The position numbers and the translations under genes were made by a program. From the NCBI GenBank assembly GCA_003149835.1, contig QAMX01000168.1, forward strand, positions 1-9,611: a stretch of DNA of 9,611 bases. The letters run 5' to 3'. Below the pieces are notes generated by a model, which made no database searches, was not told the origin of the DNA, and saw only the letters and a program-made list of their open reading frames with translations. This stretch comes from Clostridiales bacterium (lineage in GTDB: Bacteria > Bacillota > Clostridia > Oscillospirales > QAMX01). This document shows, one piece after another, positions 1 to 6,345 of this stretch (position 1 is the stretch's first letter; every line of letters starts with the position of its first letter).

Positions 1-1474
1 ACGCTTCCGCTCGGCGGAATCCGCCTGAACCGCCCTGCCGCTCAGCCGGATAGCCGTACAGGTCGAGCGCGCGGCATACCGCGCCGTAGTCCACCGTGCG
101 CACGATGTGGCGGCGGCGGCGGCGCGCCATGTCGTATACGGCGACGGTGCAGAGTCCGCGCCGCTGCTGCGCGCGGCTCTGCGAGACGCTGATGCGGACG
201 AGCTTTGCGCGCGGGATGTAGACGCGGTGGTACAGATAGCCGCGGCCGTACATCACGCAGAGATGGTTTTGGTAGACGCCGATTCCCGTATGGCGCAGGG
301 CGACAAAGCGGTGCGCGCCGACCCACGCCACGGCGGCGCAGAGCATGACGCTCCAAAAGACGATCAGCCGCGTCAGCTCGGGAAACAGCAGCCCGGCGGC
401 CGCGCCGGCCGCGGCGGTCAGGAAGAAGAACAGGAGCGGCAGCGTCATGTAGCGGGAAAAAGCGGCTTTCGGGTCGGTTTTGATCGGACAGGCGAGGGAG
501 CCGAATTCCGGCAGCAGGCGGCGGAGCTGACAGACCGCGTCTTTCAGGCCGCCGGCGGGAATGACCGCCGGCGTAAAGGTTTTCAGGCCGAGCCCGGCTG
601 CGTTGACATAGACGTTGACGCCCGCAAACCAGCGGGAGATCAGCCCGAAGCGAAGGTCGATGGATTCAATCGCGGCGACGCGCGCCTGAAAATGATAGCG
701 CGTAAACAATCCGCCGCCGACATAGAGCGAGCGGCTCGAACGCGAGACGGTGAAGCGGTAGTATTCGGTGAGGTTGCGCAGAAACGCCAGCAGATAGGCG
801 ACGAGCAGCGTCACCAGCGGGATGACGACCGCCGGCGGCAGGCCAAAGGAAATGCGGTGCACAAAGCGGGAAGCGGCCGCAAGGAAGTTATCCGCGGCGT
901 TTTCTCCGGCGAAACGCGCGGTATTCGAGAGAAAGGCCGCCGCAAAGGTGAGGCCGCCGACGGCGCTCGACGAGGCCGCCGCCGCCAGCGCCACAGCCGA
1001 CGGCTTTGCCCGCGCAACGACGCGCACACGGTCGCCGCGCGATTGAAGAAACAGCCGTTCAAGCATGCGGATATCCGAATAATGGACGAGGATGGGGTAT
1101 AACACCTTGGCCTCCCGCGCCAGCGTTTCCGGCTGAATGACCGCCGCGCGGACGGGGCGGAGATAAAACGGCCGGGAAATGCGGAAGGAGGAGAGCGCTT
1201 CCGCAAAAAAAAGATCCTCCGTTTGAAAAAACAGCCCGCGCGAATAGGTCATGCGGCCGTCGGAAAGGCGCAGCCGGCTGTGCCGCCAGCGCAGAAAACC
1301 GAGCAGCAGCATGGCCGCCAGCACGCACAGGTCGATCCACGCGCCTCGCAGCCAGTCCATCCAGCCGTCGCCGATGGCCGCAAGGCCGCGCACGAGCGGA
1401 ATCAGCAGCAGAAACAGATAGCGCCGCATCCCACTCACGGCGTCGAGCGGGTGAAGCCGCACGGTGGCGGTCAT
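1..1474 (-). CDS. bPH2-domain membrane protein, YdbT-like (3' end off the left edge)
   Basis: The minus-strand frame from the ATG at 1474 stays open for 491 codons to the window edge with no stop. The N-terminus (MTATVRLHPLDAVSGMRRYL) leads into hydrophobic segments at about residues 19-35 and 47-62. Three PH-like blocks follow, each after membrane segments: about 65-120, about 255-320 (containing YYRFTVSR and GGGLFTRYHFQARVAAIESI), and about 410-480 (containing GVYQNHLCVMYGRGYLYHR). This repeated membrane/bPH_2 layout is that of Bacillus YdbT, which I recall as about 493 residues, so the stop is probably just outside the window. The ATG overlaps the stop of the upstream YdbS-like gene (ATGA at 1474-1471), with AAGGAGG 7 nt upstream, so the two are probably coupled in translation. 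In Bacillus the ydbST pair has been linked to tolerance of the circular bacteriocin amylocyclicin; a similar envelope role here is inference. A run of five CGC codons encodes an Arg cluster near the C-terminus. The family call is fairly secure; the exact role is unknown. Confidence 0.85.
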   Translation of the reverse strand, partial: MTATVRLHPLDAVSGMRRYLFLLLIPLVRGLAAIGDGWMDWLRGAWIDLCVLAAMLLLGFLRWRHSRLRLSDGRMTYSRGLFFQTEDLFFAEALSSFRISRPFYLRPVRAAVIQPETLAREAKVLYPILVHYSDIRMLERLFLQSRGDRVRVVARAKPSAVALAAAASSSAVGGLTFAAAFLSNTARFAGENAADNFLAAASRFVHRISFGLPPAVVIPLVTLLVAYLLAFLRNLTEYYRFTVSRSSRSLYVGGGLFTRYHFQARVAAIESIDLRFGLISRWFAGVNVYVNAAGLGLKTFTPAVIPAGGLKDAVCQLRRLLPEFGSLACPIKTDPKAAFSRYMTLPLLFFFLTAAAGAAAGLLFPELTRLIVFWSVMLCAAVAWVGAHRFVALRHTGIGVYQNHLCVMYGRGYLYHRVYIPRAKLVRISVSQSRAQQRRGLCTVAVYDMARRRRRHIVRTVDYGAVCRALDLYGYPAERQGGSGGFRRAEA

Positions 1475-1911
1475 TCGGCCGCCTCCTTCCCGCCGCAGAG
1501 CGCGACCAGCGCGTCCACGTCCTGCCGGCGCACGCAGTGGAGCACGACGCGGTGCGACGGCAGGCCGAGCGTGACGATGCGGATGCCGAACAGCCGCATC
1601 AGCGGCGTGGCGGAGATTGAAACGGCGAGCACATATTTGAGCGGAATGGCGGTTTTTTTCACGCTGACGACGCCGTGCGTGATCAAGACCGCCTCATCTG
1701 TGAGCGCGGCGGAATAGCGGCGGAAGTAGGCGGGGATATACCAGCAGCCCCAGATCGCCGTCAGCGACAGCGAACAGACGCCGACGAGAACGCCGACAAA
1801 GGGATAGATGTGAACCAGCTCGATCGCCGTCACCAGCAGCAGCGCGGCGCACACGAGCAGACGGATCAGCCAGATGACGATAATTTTCTGCGAATCGGTA
1901 ACCGGCCGCAC
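1471..1911 (-). CDS. small bPH2-domain membrane protein, YdbS-like
   Basis: This 146-residue protein has two N-terminal membrane helices (about residues 9-30 and 33-53) followed by a soluble PH-like domain (about 65-140). The pattern TDEAVLITHGVVSVKKTAIPLKYVLAV is typical of bacterial PH_2 domains of the YdbS type. The start is GTG at 1911: an in-frame TGA lies three codons upstream, so no earlier start is possible, and AAAGGGG lies about 9 nt before it. It overlaps the YdbT-like gene by 4 nt and follows a good sigma-A promoter at 1975-2003, so the two form an operon. In Bacillus the YdbS/YdbT pair acts at the membrane and is associated with resistance to a peptide bacteriocin. Here that is inferred only from domain layout and gene order. 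No catalytic residues are expected. Confidence 0.85.
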   Translation of the reverse strand: MRPVTDSQKIIVIWLIRLLVCAALLLVTAIELVHIYPFVGVLVGVCSLSLTAIWGCWYIPAYFRRYSAALTDEAVLITHGVVSVKKTAIPLKYVLAVSISATPLMRLFGIRIVTLGLPSHRVVLHCVRRQDVDALVALCGGKEAAE

Positions 1912-1974
1912 AGCGCTTCACCCCTTTTCGAAAAAATCTTTGGAAAAGCCGCACAGAACTTGTGCGCCTGTCCT

Positions 1975-2003
1975 ATTATACACAATTTTTATGGCGGATT
2001 CAA
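1975..2003 (-). promoter_or_regulatory. sigma-A promoter of the ydbST-like operon
   Basis: On the minus strand TTGAAT (2003-1998) is followed after exactly 17 nt by a perfect TATAAT (1980-1975). The GTG start lies about 64 nt downstream of the -10. The Bacillus counterpart is known for an ECF-sigma (SigW) promoter; this one instead looks like a housekeeping promoter. Confidence 0.7.
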
Positions 2004-2073
2004 TCATATCGCGCAAATTTATTCGGAGCAGGAAGCGCCAAGGCGCGGCGCAGGGCCGGCGCGGCGGCTTAAC

Positions 2074-2099
2074 GGGCGGACACACAGGTCCGCCCCTGC
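2074..2099 (-). repeat. solo REP-like palindrome with GCAG head
   Basis: A perfect 8-bp stem, GGGCGGAC / GTCCGCCC (2074-2081 with 2088-2095), encloses the 6-nt loop acacag. Read on the minus strand, the tetranucleotide GCAG (2099-2096) directly precedes the palindrome, the position where REP elements carry GTAG. It is the same element as the right arm of the doublet at 4596-4676: same loop, same head position, and a stem differing by one compensatory G-C to C-G change. No convincing partner arm is seen to its left, so it is called a solo copy. It lies between the divergent ydbST-like and MATE promoters. Confidence 0.7.
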
Positions 2100-2167
2100 G
2101 GCGGATTTGAAGGGCCGAGCGAAAAAAGCGGCGCGCCGAACGGCAGGAATTTTGTCAGCGCCGGACA

Positions 2168-2196
2168 TTGCTTTATTCGCGCTTTTTTGATATGAT
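2168..2196 (+). promoter_or_regulatory. sigma-A-type promoter of the MATE gene
   Basis: TTGCTT (2168-2173) is followed after 17 nt by TATGAT (2191-2196). The -10 is good (5/6) and the -35 weak (3/6). Transcription would start near 2203, giving a leader of about 80 nt that contains the hairpin at 2222-2259. Confidence 0.55.
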
Positions 2197-2221
2197 ATAG
2201 GTCTATGAAAAAATAAAACCG

Positions 2222-2275
2222 GCCTTGCCGCCGAGCCGGCTCCTTTGCGGCGGCGAGGCGAGGAGCACGAAAGGA
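2222..2275 (+). promoter_or_regulatory. MATE leader hairpin whose loop can pair with the Shine-Dalgarno
   Basis: GCCTTGCCGCCG (2222-2233) can pair with CGGCGGCGAGGC (2248-2259), a 12-bp stem with one G-U pair. Its 14-nt loop contains TCCTTT (2241-2246), the exact complement of the ribosome-binding sequence AAAGGA (2270-2275) of the MATE gene. The structure lies 10 nt before the Shine-Dalgarno and has no T-tract, so it is not a terminator. A translational switch by loop/SD pairing is possible but is inference only. Confidence 0.4.
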
Positions 2276-2283
2276 TTTCCGAC

Positions 2284-3714
2284 ATGCAACCGTTTCTGAA
2301 CCGATATCTCGGCGACAAGCCGTTCTGGCGCGTCACGATGCGGCTGGCGCTGCCCATTGCCCTGCAAAATCTGCTGATCTCGTCGTTTACGCTCGTGGAC
2401 ACGGTGATGATCGGCGGGCTTGGCGACGTCGCGCTCTCCGCCGTCGGCATGGCCGGACAGTGGAGCTGGATGCTCACGCTCGTGCTCTTCGGCTTCTGCT
2501 CGGGGACGGCCGTGTTCATCTCCCAGTATTGGGGCGTCAAGGATACAAAGGGCATCAAAAACGTCTACGGGCTGATGCTTGTCAACACGCTGGCGGCCTC
2601 GACGGTGTTTTTCATCGTCGGCTTTCTGTTTCCCGAGGGCGTGATCTCGATTTTTAACGAGGACGCCGCCGTCATCAGCGAGGGCGCGGCCTATCTGAAA
2701 ACGGCCTGCTTCTCCTTTTTCGCGCTCGCGCTCTCCAACGCCTTTTCGACGCTGCTGCGCGCGACCGAAAACGTCCGCCTGCCGATGTACGCCAGCGGCG
2801 TCGCCGCCGTGCTCAACGCCGTGCTGAACTACGGCTTGATTTACGGCGAGTTCGGCCTGCCGGAAATGGGCGTGCGCGGGGCGGCGCTGGCGACGTGCAT
2901 TTCCTCATGGGTGAATCCGCTGGTGATTCTCGCCGTCTCGGCGGCAAAGAAAAATCTCGTCTGCTCGCGCCTCAAAGAGATGTTTTCCCTGCCGAAAGGC
3001 CTGATTCCGCACTATTACAAGGTCTGCGCGCCCGTGCTCGCCAACGAGTCGCTCTGGGGGCTGGGCACGTTCTGCTACAACATCGTTTTCGCCCGTATCG
3101 GTTATGAATACTACGCCGCCGTGACGATTTTCCGCACCATCGACGGCATCGCCTTTACGTTTTTCATCGGCCTCTGCAACGCCTGCTGCGTCATGGTCGG
3201 CAAGTCCATCGGCGCGGGGAAGATTGAGCGCGCCACCGGCGACGCGCGCCGCTTCGCCTTCATCGTCCCGATTCTGTCGCTGCTCGTCGGCAGCCTGATC
3301 GCCGTTTTGCGCGCCCCGCTGATCTCGCTGTTCGATACGACCGGAAGCCTCTCGGAGGTCACGCGCGATACCGCCAAGATCATCCTGATGATCTACGGCT
3401 TTGAATACTGCTTCCGCAACATCCCCTATATCCTCATTGTTGGGATCTTCCGCTCCGGCGGCGACACCGTGACCGGCTTGAAGCTCGACCTGTTCTGCGT
3501 CTGGTGCATCGCGCTGCCCGCCGTCATCGTCGCGGCGTTTGTATTGAAGCTCCCGTTTCCGGCTGTGTTTGCGATTATGCTCGTCTTCGAGGACGCGCTC
3601 AAAGTCGTGCTGGCGCTGCGGCGCTTTTTGTCGCGCGGCTGGATCCGTCCGGTGACCGAGGCGGGCTTAGCCGCCGCCGAGGCTGAAAAGGCGCAGGCCG
3701 AAGCGCGCCGTTAG
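2284..3714 (+). CDS. MATE family multidrug/cation antiporter
   Basis: This 476-residue polytopic membrane protein has about 12 hydrophobic segments, the normal size of a MATE exporter. Family features include the first-helix signature LPIALQNLLISSFTLVDTVM followed by GLGDVALSAVG, the mid-protein RATENVRLPMY and NAVLNYGLIYG, GVRGAALAT, and the second-half block VGKSIGAGKIERA. The MATE fold repeats twice in the chain, and both halves are present. MATE proteins expel cationic or lipophilic compounds using a Na+ or H+ gradient; the substrate cannot be read from sequence. The start chosen is ATG 2284, with AAAGGA 8 nt upstream. A TTG in frame at 2245 would add 13 residues and lies inside the leader hairpin, so it is unlikely. 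The C-terminus ends in an Ala/Glu-rich tail (AGLAAAEAEKAQAEARR), probably cytoplasmic. It is a single-gene unit with its own promoter and terminator. Confidence 0.93.
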   Translation: MQPFLNRYLGDKPFWRVTMRLALPIALQNLLISSFTLVDTVMIGGLGDVALSAVGMAGQWSWMLTLVLFGFCSGTAVFISQYWGVKDTKGIKNVYGLMLVNTLAASTVFFIVGFLFPEGVISIFNEDAAVISEGAAYLKTACFSFFALALSNAFSTLLRATENVRLPMYASGVAAVLNAVLNYGLIYGEFGLPEMGVRGAALATCISSWVNPLVILAVSAAKKNLVCSRLKEMFSLPKGLIPHYYKVCAPVLANESLWGLGTFCYNIVFARIGYEYYAAVTIFRTIDGIAFTFFIGLCNACCVMVGKSIGAGKIERATGDARRFAFIVPILSLLVGSLIAVLRAPLISLFDTTGSLSEVTRDTAKIILMIYGFEYCFRNIPYILIVGIFRSGGDTVTGLKLDLFCVWCIALPAVIVAAFVLKLPFPAVFAIMLVFEDALKVVLALRRFLSRGWIRPVTEAGLAAAEAEKAQAEARR

Positions 3715-3730
3715 GGACATCGCGGAATGG

Positions 3731-3768
3731 AAAGCCGCGGCGAGAAGAGCTTCTCGCCGCGGCTTTTT
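3731..3768 (+). terminator. rho-independent terminator after the MATE gene
   Basis: A perfect 16-bp stem, AAAGCCGCGGCGAGAA with its complement, has a 4-nt loop (GAGC) and is followed by a T-run at 3764-3768. It begins 17 nt after the MATE stop. On the opposite strand it lies just past the RAYT pseudogene and could stop that transcript as well, although the minus-strand T-run is only three bases. Confidence 0.88.
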
Positions 3769-3786
3769 CTGCGAAAGTGCCGTCCG

Positions 3787-4318
3787 CTACTGACAATCTG
3801 CCGGCTCACGGGGCCATTTGAGGGATTTTCCTCGATATAAGTTCGCGTCTCGTATAAGTCCTGTTCGCTGCGGACGATATGCTCATAATAGCTTCTCTGC
3901 CATACGCGCTTGTCAAACGGAGGATAGTCTCCGCGTTTGACGCCTTTGATATACTCGTTCGTCGTCTGCGTCTTGAACCATTGGAGAATTTCCGGCAGGG
4001 GCGCGCTCGCCCCCCCTCGATGAAGAGGAGAAAATGAATGTGATCGGGCATGACGACGCGGGAATCAATCGTCGCGGCCTCGTATTTATTCTCCAACTCA
4101 CGGAGCCATTTTTCCAGCATTTCATGCGTCTGATTCAGGCGGAAGGCGCCGCGCGGCGGCGGGGACATGGATGGCCCTGCCCCGGCAAGCGTGTCTCCGG
4201 CGGTAATTTCACCGAATAAATGGGCGCGATGGTAGGTGCATATGGTGATAAAATAGGCGTTATTCCGGCTGTAATCATAGTCTTTCAGCCGAAGTTGTTT
4301 TCTTTTCGGGAAATCCAT
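3787..4318 (-). pseudogene. REP-associated tyrosine transposase (RAYT), two frameshifts
   Basis: RAYTs are single-stranded-DNA HUH/Y1 transposases thought to mobilise REP palindromes. Starting at ATG 4318 (GGGAGG 7 nt upstream), the N-terminus MDFPKRKQLRLKDYDYSRNN and YFITICT are typical, and the HUH motif is in MPDHIHFLL (His93, His95). At a run of seven Gs (4016-4010) the frame is lost. Adding one G restores ASAPLPEILQWFKTQTTNEY, then the RAYT C-terminal half, KRVWQRSYYEHIVR (candidate catalytic Tyr144/145) and YIEENP. A second lost base near 3822-3824 must be restored to give LKWPREPADCQ and a stop at 3787. The repaired protein would be 177 residues, a normal RAYT size. As written, the reading frame ends at 3806 with a scrambled Arg-rich tail lacking the tyrosine. 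The two lesions suggest decay; homopolymer sequencing errors are the alternative. REP-like palindromes lie on both sides (2074-2099 and 4596-4676). Confidence 0.88.
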
Positions 4319-4411
4319 ACGTTCGCCTCCCGTAAACCGCCTGACGGTTTTCTGCATGGGTAACAACCGCCGAGCGCGCGTAGCCGCACCGGCTATGACG
4401 ATGACAATCCT

Positions 4412-4440
4412 ATTTTATCACAACGCCGTCTGAAAATGAA
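4412..4440 (-). promoter_or_regulatory. possible promoter of the RAYT gene
   Basis: On the minus strand TTCATT (4440-4435) and TAAAAT (4417-4412) are 17 nt apart, and TGA directly before the -10 makes it an extended -10. The -35 is poor (3/6). It would start a leader of about 85 nt before ATG 4318. It overlaps the hairpin at 4423-4457. Confidence 0.35.
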
Positions 4441-4471
4441 TTGCTTTCAGGCGGCGTCTGCTGATTTTTTT
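4423..4471 (+). other. hairpin followed by T-run, upstream of RAYT
   Basis: ACGCCGTCTGAAA (4423-4435) pairs with TTTCAGGCGGCGT (4445-4457) over 13 bp with one G-U pair and a 9-nt loop. A run of seven Ts (4465-4471) starts 8 nt after the stem, too far for a standard intrinsic terminator, and no plus-strand gene precedes it. It could be a degenerate terminator or part of the RAYT flanking element. Confidence 0.35.
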
Positions 4472-4595
4472 GAATCAGCGGAAACGTCGGCTCCGCCGCT
4501 GTATAATCTGTACGCCGCATTGCCCGTATTTCTCTATAAGAGCACACGCTCGACGGTAAAGTTTTCGAAAACAGAACAAGGTTATGCTATATTTA

Positions 4596-4676
4596 GCAGG
4601 GGCGGACCAGCGTGTCCGCCCGCGTTCCGGCCGATACACCGCCGCGGGGCGGGCGCACACACAGGTGCGCCCCTAC
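4596..4676. repeat. REPIN-like doublet of inverted REP palindromes
   Basis: Two GC-rich palindromes face outward across a 29-nt spacer. The left arm is GCAG (4596-4599) plus the stem GGGCGGAC/GTCCGCCC (4600-4607 with 4614-4621, loop cagcgt). The right arm, read on the minus strand, is GTAG (4676-4673) plus the stem GGGCGCAC/GTGCGCCC (4651-4658 with 4665-4672, loop acacag on the plus strand). Each stem is a perfect 8 bp. The arms are inverted copies of one another: stem position 6 differs between them, but both strands changed so pairing is kept. A GTAG-type head beside a palindrome, with heads pointing outward in pairs, is the published architecture of REP elements and REPINs moved by RAYTs. 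The RAYT pseudogene starts 278 nt away. The match to that RAYT is inference. Confidence 0.75.
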
Positions 4677-4684
4677 GGCAGAAC

Positions 4685-4766
4685 GGAACGTTTTTGGATT
4701 TCATGAAACGTTCCAACCACCCACACGGGCGAAACGGCACGTTTCTGGATTTGATGAAACGTTCCA
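4685..4766. repeat. two-copy repeat with 51-bp period, each copy palindromic
   Basis: Two 31-bp units (4685-4715 and 4736-4766) differ at 3 positions and are spaced 51 bp apart. Each has self-complementary ends: in the first, GGAACGTTT pairs with AAACGTTCC around a 13-nt loop; the second has one mismatch in that stem. The block starts 8 nt after the REPIN-like doublet. Because the period is a multiple of three, it reads as a 17-residue repeat on the minus strand (LERFIKSRNVPF, then LERFMKSKNVPF), but no ribosome-binding site or start supports a gene. Confidence 0.65.
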
Positions 4767-4866
4767 GCCGGCCGCGCCGATGTTTACGGACGTCGGCGCA
4801 GACCAATCCGTTTTATGTTATGTCCTTCCAATTAACGCTTTTGCCATATGGAATACGCTGCACCGC

Positions 4867-4898
4867 GGAACGGAGAGGGAAAATTCCCTCTCCGTTCC
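4867..4898 (-). terminator. perfect hairpin just after spoIVB
   Basis: A 15-bp perfect inverted repeat (GGAACGGAGAGGGAA and its complement, 4867-4881 with 4884-4898) begins 5 nt after the spoIVB stop. There is no T-tract on the exit side, so it is a weak or atypical terminator, or a 3' mRNA stabiliser. Confidence 0.45.
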
Positions 4899-4903
4899 AA
4901 CGG

Positions 4904-6049
4904 TTACGCCGCGTTTTTCAGCTCGTCGGAATAAGCGGTGTCGAGCATATTTTCAATAAAGATGCCGTAGCCGTATTCCGGGTCGCTGACGAGCACATGC
5001 GTGACTGCGCCGATGATCTTGCCGTTTTGAAGAATCGGGCTGCCGCTCATGCCCTGAACGATGCCTCCCGTAGCCTCGATGAGTTCGGCATCGGTGACGC
5101 GGATATACATGTTCTTTGTGGTCTTATCCGCGCCCAAGAGCTTGACGATTTCGATCTCATAGCTCTTGACGGTCGAACCGGAGACGTTGGCGAGAATTTC
5201 CGCCTTACCGACCTTTACCTCGCCGGCCTTGGCGACCGGAACGGCCTCAGCCGACAGGAGGTCGGGATACAGCTCTCCCGCGCCGAGGACGCCGAACAGC
5301 CCCGTGTCGAGGTTGTTGTGCAGGCGGCCTGAATCTCGGCTGAGATCAAAGCTGCCCACAAGCTCGCCGGGCGCGCCGTGTTCGCCGCGGTGGACGCCCG
5401 TGACCGTCGAGGGGATCAGGCAGCCGGAGCCTAACGGCATTAAAGCGCCTGTTTCGCTCTCGCTGATCCCGTGGCCGAGCGCGCCGAACACGCCGGTGAC
5501 AGGGTCGTAAAAGGTGATGGTGCCGATACCGGCGACGCTGTCGCGGACGAACGCGCCGATTCTCATTTTGCTGCCGCCGAGCTCTTTACAGGGCGTCATG
5601 CGGCAGCGGATGGTTTGACCGCCCCGCAGCACCGTCAGATCGACGGCGCCGCTGGCGCTGTTGACGGCGGCGATCAGCTCTTCCGAGGACGCGACCGCTT
5701 TGCCGTTGACATGTGTGATGACGTCGCCGACTTGCAGTCCCGCGTCTCTCGCCGGCGATATCATACCGTTTTCTGTCTGAACTTCCGAAAAATCCGTTAT
5801 AATTGCCCCGTCCGCATAGATTTTAATTCCTGCCGTGCGGCCGACCGGCACAAGCCTGTCGGCCGTCAGCCGCGCCGGCTTGCACGACGCCTCCAATGAG
5901 GCGTATACCGGTTCCGCGGCGGCGGATGAATCAAAATCGAGCGGGGAGGCGAAAATAAGGAGTAACAGAGCCGTGGAGAATGCGGCGGCGCTTCGTTTCA
6001 GAACCCGAAACGCGCCGCGCCTTCCTCTGGTTTTTTCATTCGCTCCCAA
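4904..6049 (-). CDS. spoIVB: SpoIVB peptidase (stage IV sporulation protein B)
   Basis: SpoIVB is a forespore-made serine peptidase of family S55. It is secreted into the intermembrane space of the developing spore and cleaves SpoIVFA, which leads to pro-sigma-K processing in the mother cell. From the TTG at 6049 the protein has 381 residues. A positively charged N-terminus and a hydrophobic signal/anchor (about 20-36) come first, then a PDZ domain (about 95-155, with GLQVGDVITHVNGKAV), then the S55 domain with GALGHGI (His193), VTDAEL (Asp320) and GGIVQGMSGSP (Ser335). The spacing of these three matches the triad I recall for the Bacillus enzyme (His236, Asp363, Ser378), offset by a constant 43. 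TTG was chosen because AAGGAGG lies about 6 nt before it; in-frame ATGs at 6079 and 6169 lack such a site and would add unusual charged extensions. In Bacillus, spoIVB sits next to spo0A; here it is alone and divergent from a corrinoid gene. No clear sigma-F/G promoter was found. Confidence 0.93.
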   Translation of the reverse strand: MGANEKTRGRRGAFRVLKRSAAAFSTALLLLIFASPLDFDSSAAAEPVYASLEASCKPARLTADRLVPVGRTAGIKIYADGAIITDFSEVQTENGMISPARDAGLQVGDVITHVNGKAVASSEELIAAVNSASGAVDLTVLRGGQTIRCRMTPCKELGGSKMRIGAFVRDSVAGIGTITFYDPVTGVFGALGHGISESETGALMPLGSGCLIPSTVTGVHRGEHGAPGELVGSFDLSRDSGRLHNNLDTGLFGVLGAGELYPDLLSAEAVPVAKAGEVKVGKAEILANVSGSTVKSYEIEIVKLLGADKTTKNMYIRVTDAELIEATGGIVQGMSGSPILQNGKIIGAVTHVLVSDPEYGYGIFIENMLDTAYSDELKNAA

Positions 6050-6254
6050 GCGATACCTCCTTTTTCGCCATGTTGCCATGCCTGTTTTTTCTAATTTTTG
6101 CCTTGCTTTGTCTGAGCCGCGCGGCCAAAACCGCGCAAGTTCATTATGCGCCGCCGAGGTCTGTTTCATAGCGTGCCGCCGCGGAACAATGTTTGGCTCC
6201 GCTTCCTGAAAAAATTTTCAAAAAAATATCTTGCAGGTTTTACAGAAAAAGGGA

Positions 6255-6283
6255 TTGCAAATTGAAACGAAAACAGCTATAAT
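6255..6283 (+). promoter_or_regulatory. sigma-A promoter of the corrinoid protein gene
   Basis: TTGCAA (6255-6260) lies 17 nt before a perfect TATAAT (6278-6283). The expected start near 6290 gives a leader of about 55 nt, too short for a cobalamin riboswitch. It rules out an in-frame TTG at 6286 as the translation start. Confidence 0.75.
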
Positions 6284-6345
6284 CATTGGTAAGTAAATTA
6301 GTGAAGCAGACCGTCGCATTTAGTATGGATGAAGGAGCTGTAAGT

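Noticed and set aside
107..1102. Plus-strand open frame of 331 codons opposite the YdbT-like gene
   Set aside because: It is antisense to a frame with clear PH domains and membrane segments. Its product is Arg/Ala/Gly-rich with no fold signature, as expected for a GC-rich shadow frame.
4423..4457. GCCGTCTGAA, identical to the Neisseria DNA uptake sequence, in a hairpin
   Set aside because: Only one exact copy is present, the other arm differs (TTCAGGCGGC), and the genome context is a sporulating Firmicute. A chance match is more likely.
4582..4806. Minus-strand 74-codon frame with a repeated 17-residue peptide
   Set aside because: It runs across the REPIN-like doublet and the 51-bp-period repeats with no ribosome-binding site; the peptide repeat simply reflects the DNA repeat.
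6076..6176. Sigma-F/G promoter for spoIVB around the sequence CATAATG
   Set aside because: A -10-like CATAATG is present on the minus strand, but no convincing -35 lies 15-18 nt upstream.
6286..6345. Upstream TTG start for the corrinoid protein, adding 20 residues
   Set aside because: It lies at the expected transcription start just after the -10 and has no ribosome-binding site, whereas ATG 6346 has GAAGGAG at a good distance.
6284..6345. Cobalamin riboswitch upstream of the corrinoid gene
   Set aside because: The leader from the predicted start is only about 55 nt, far too short, and no B12-box-like sequence was seen.
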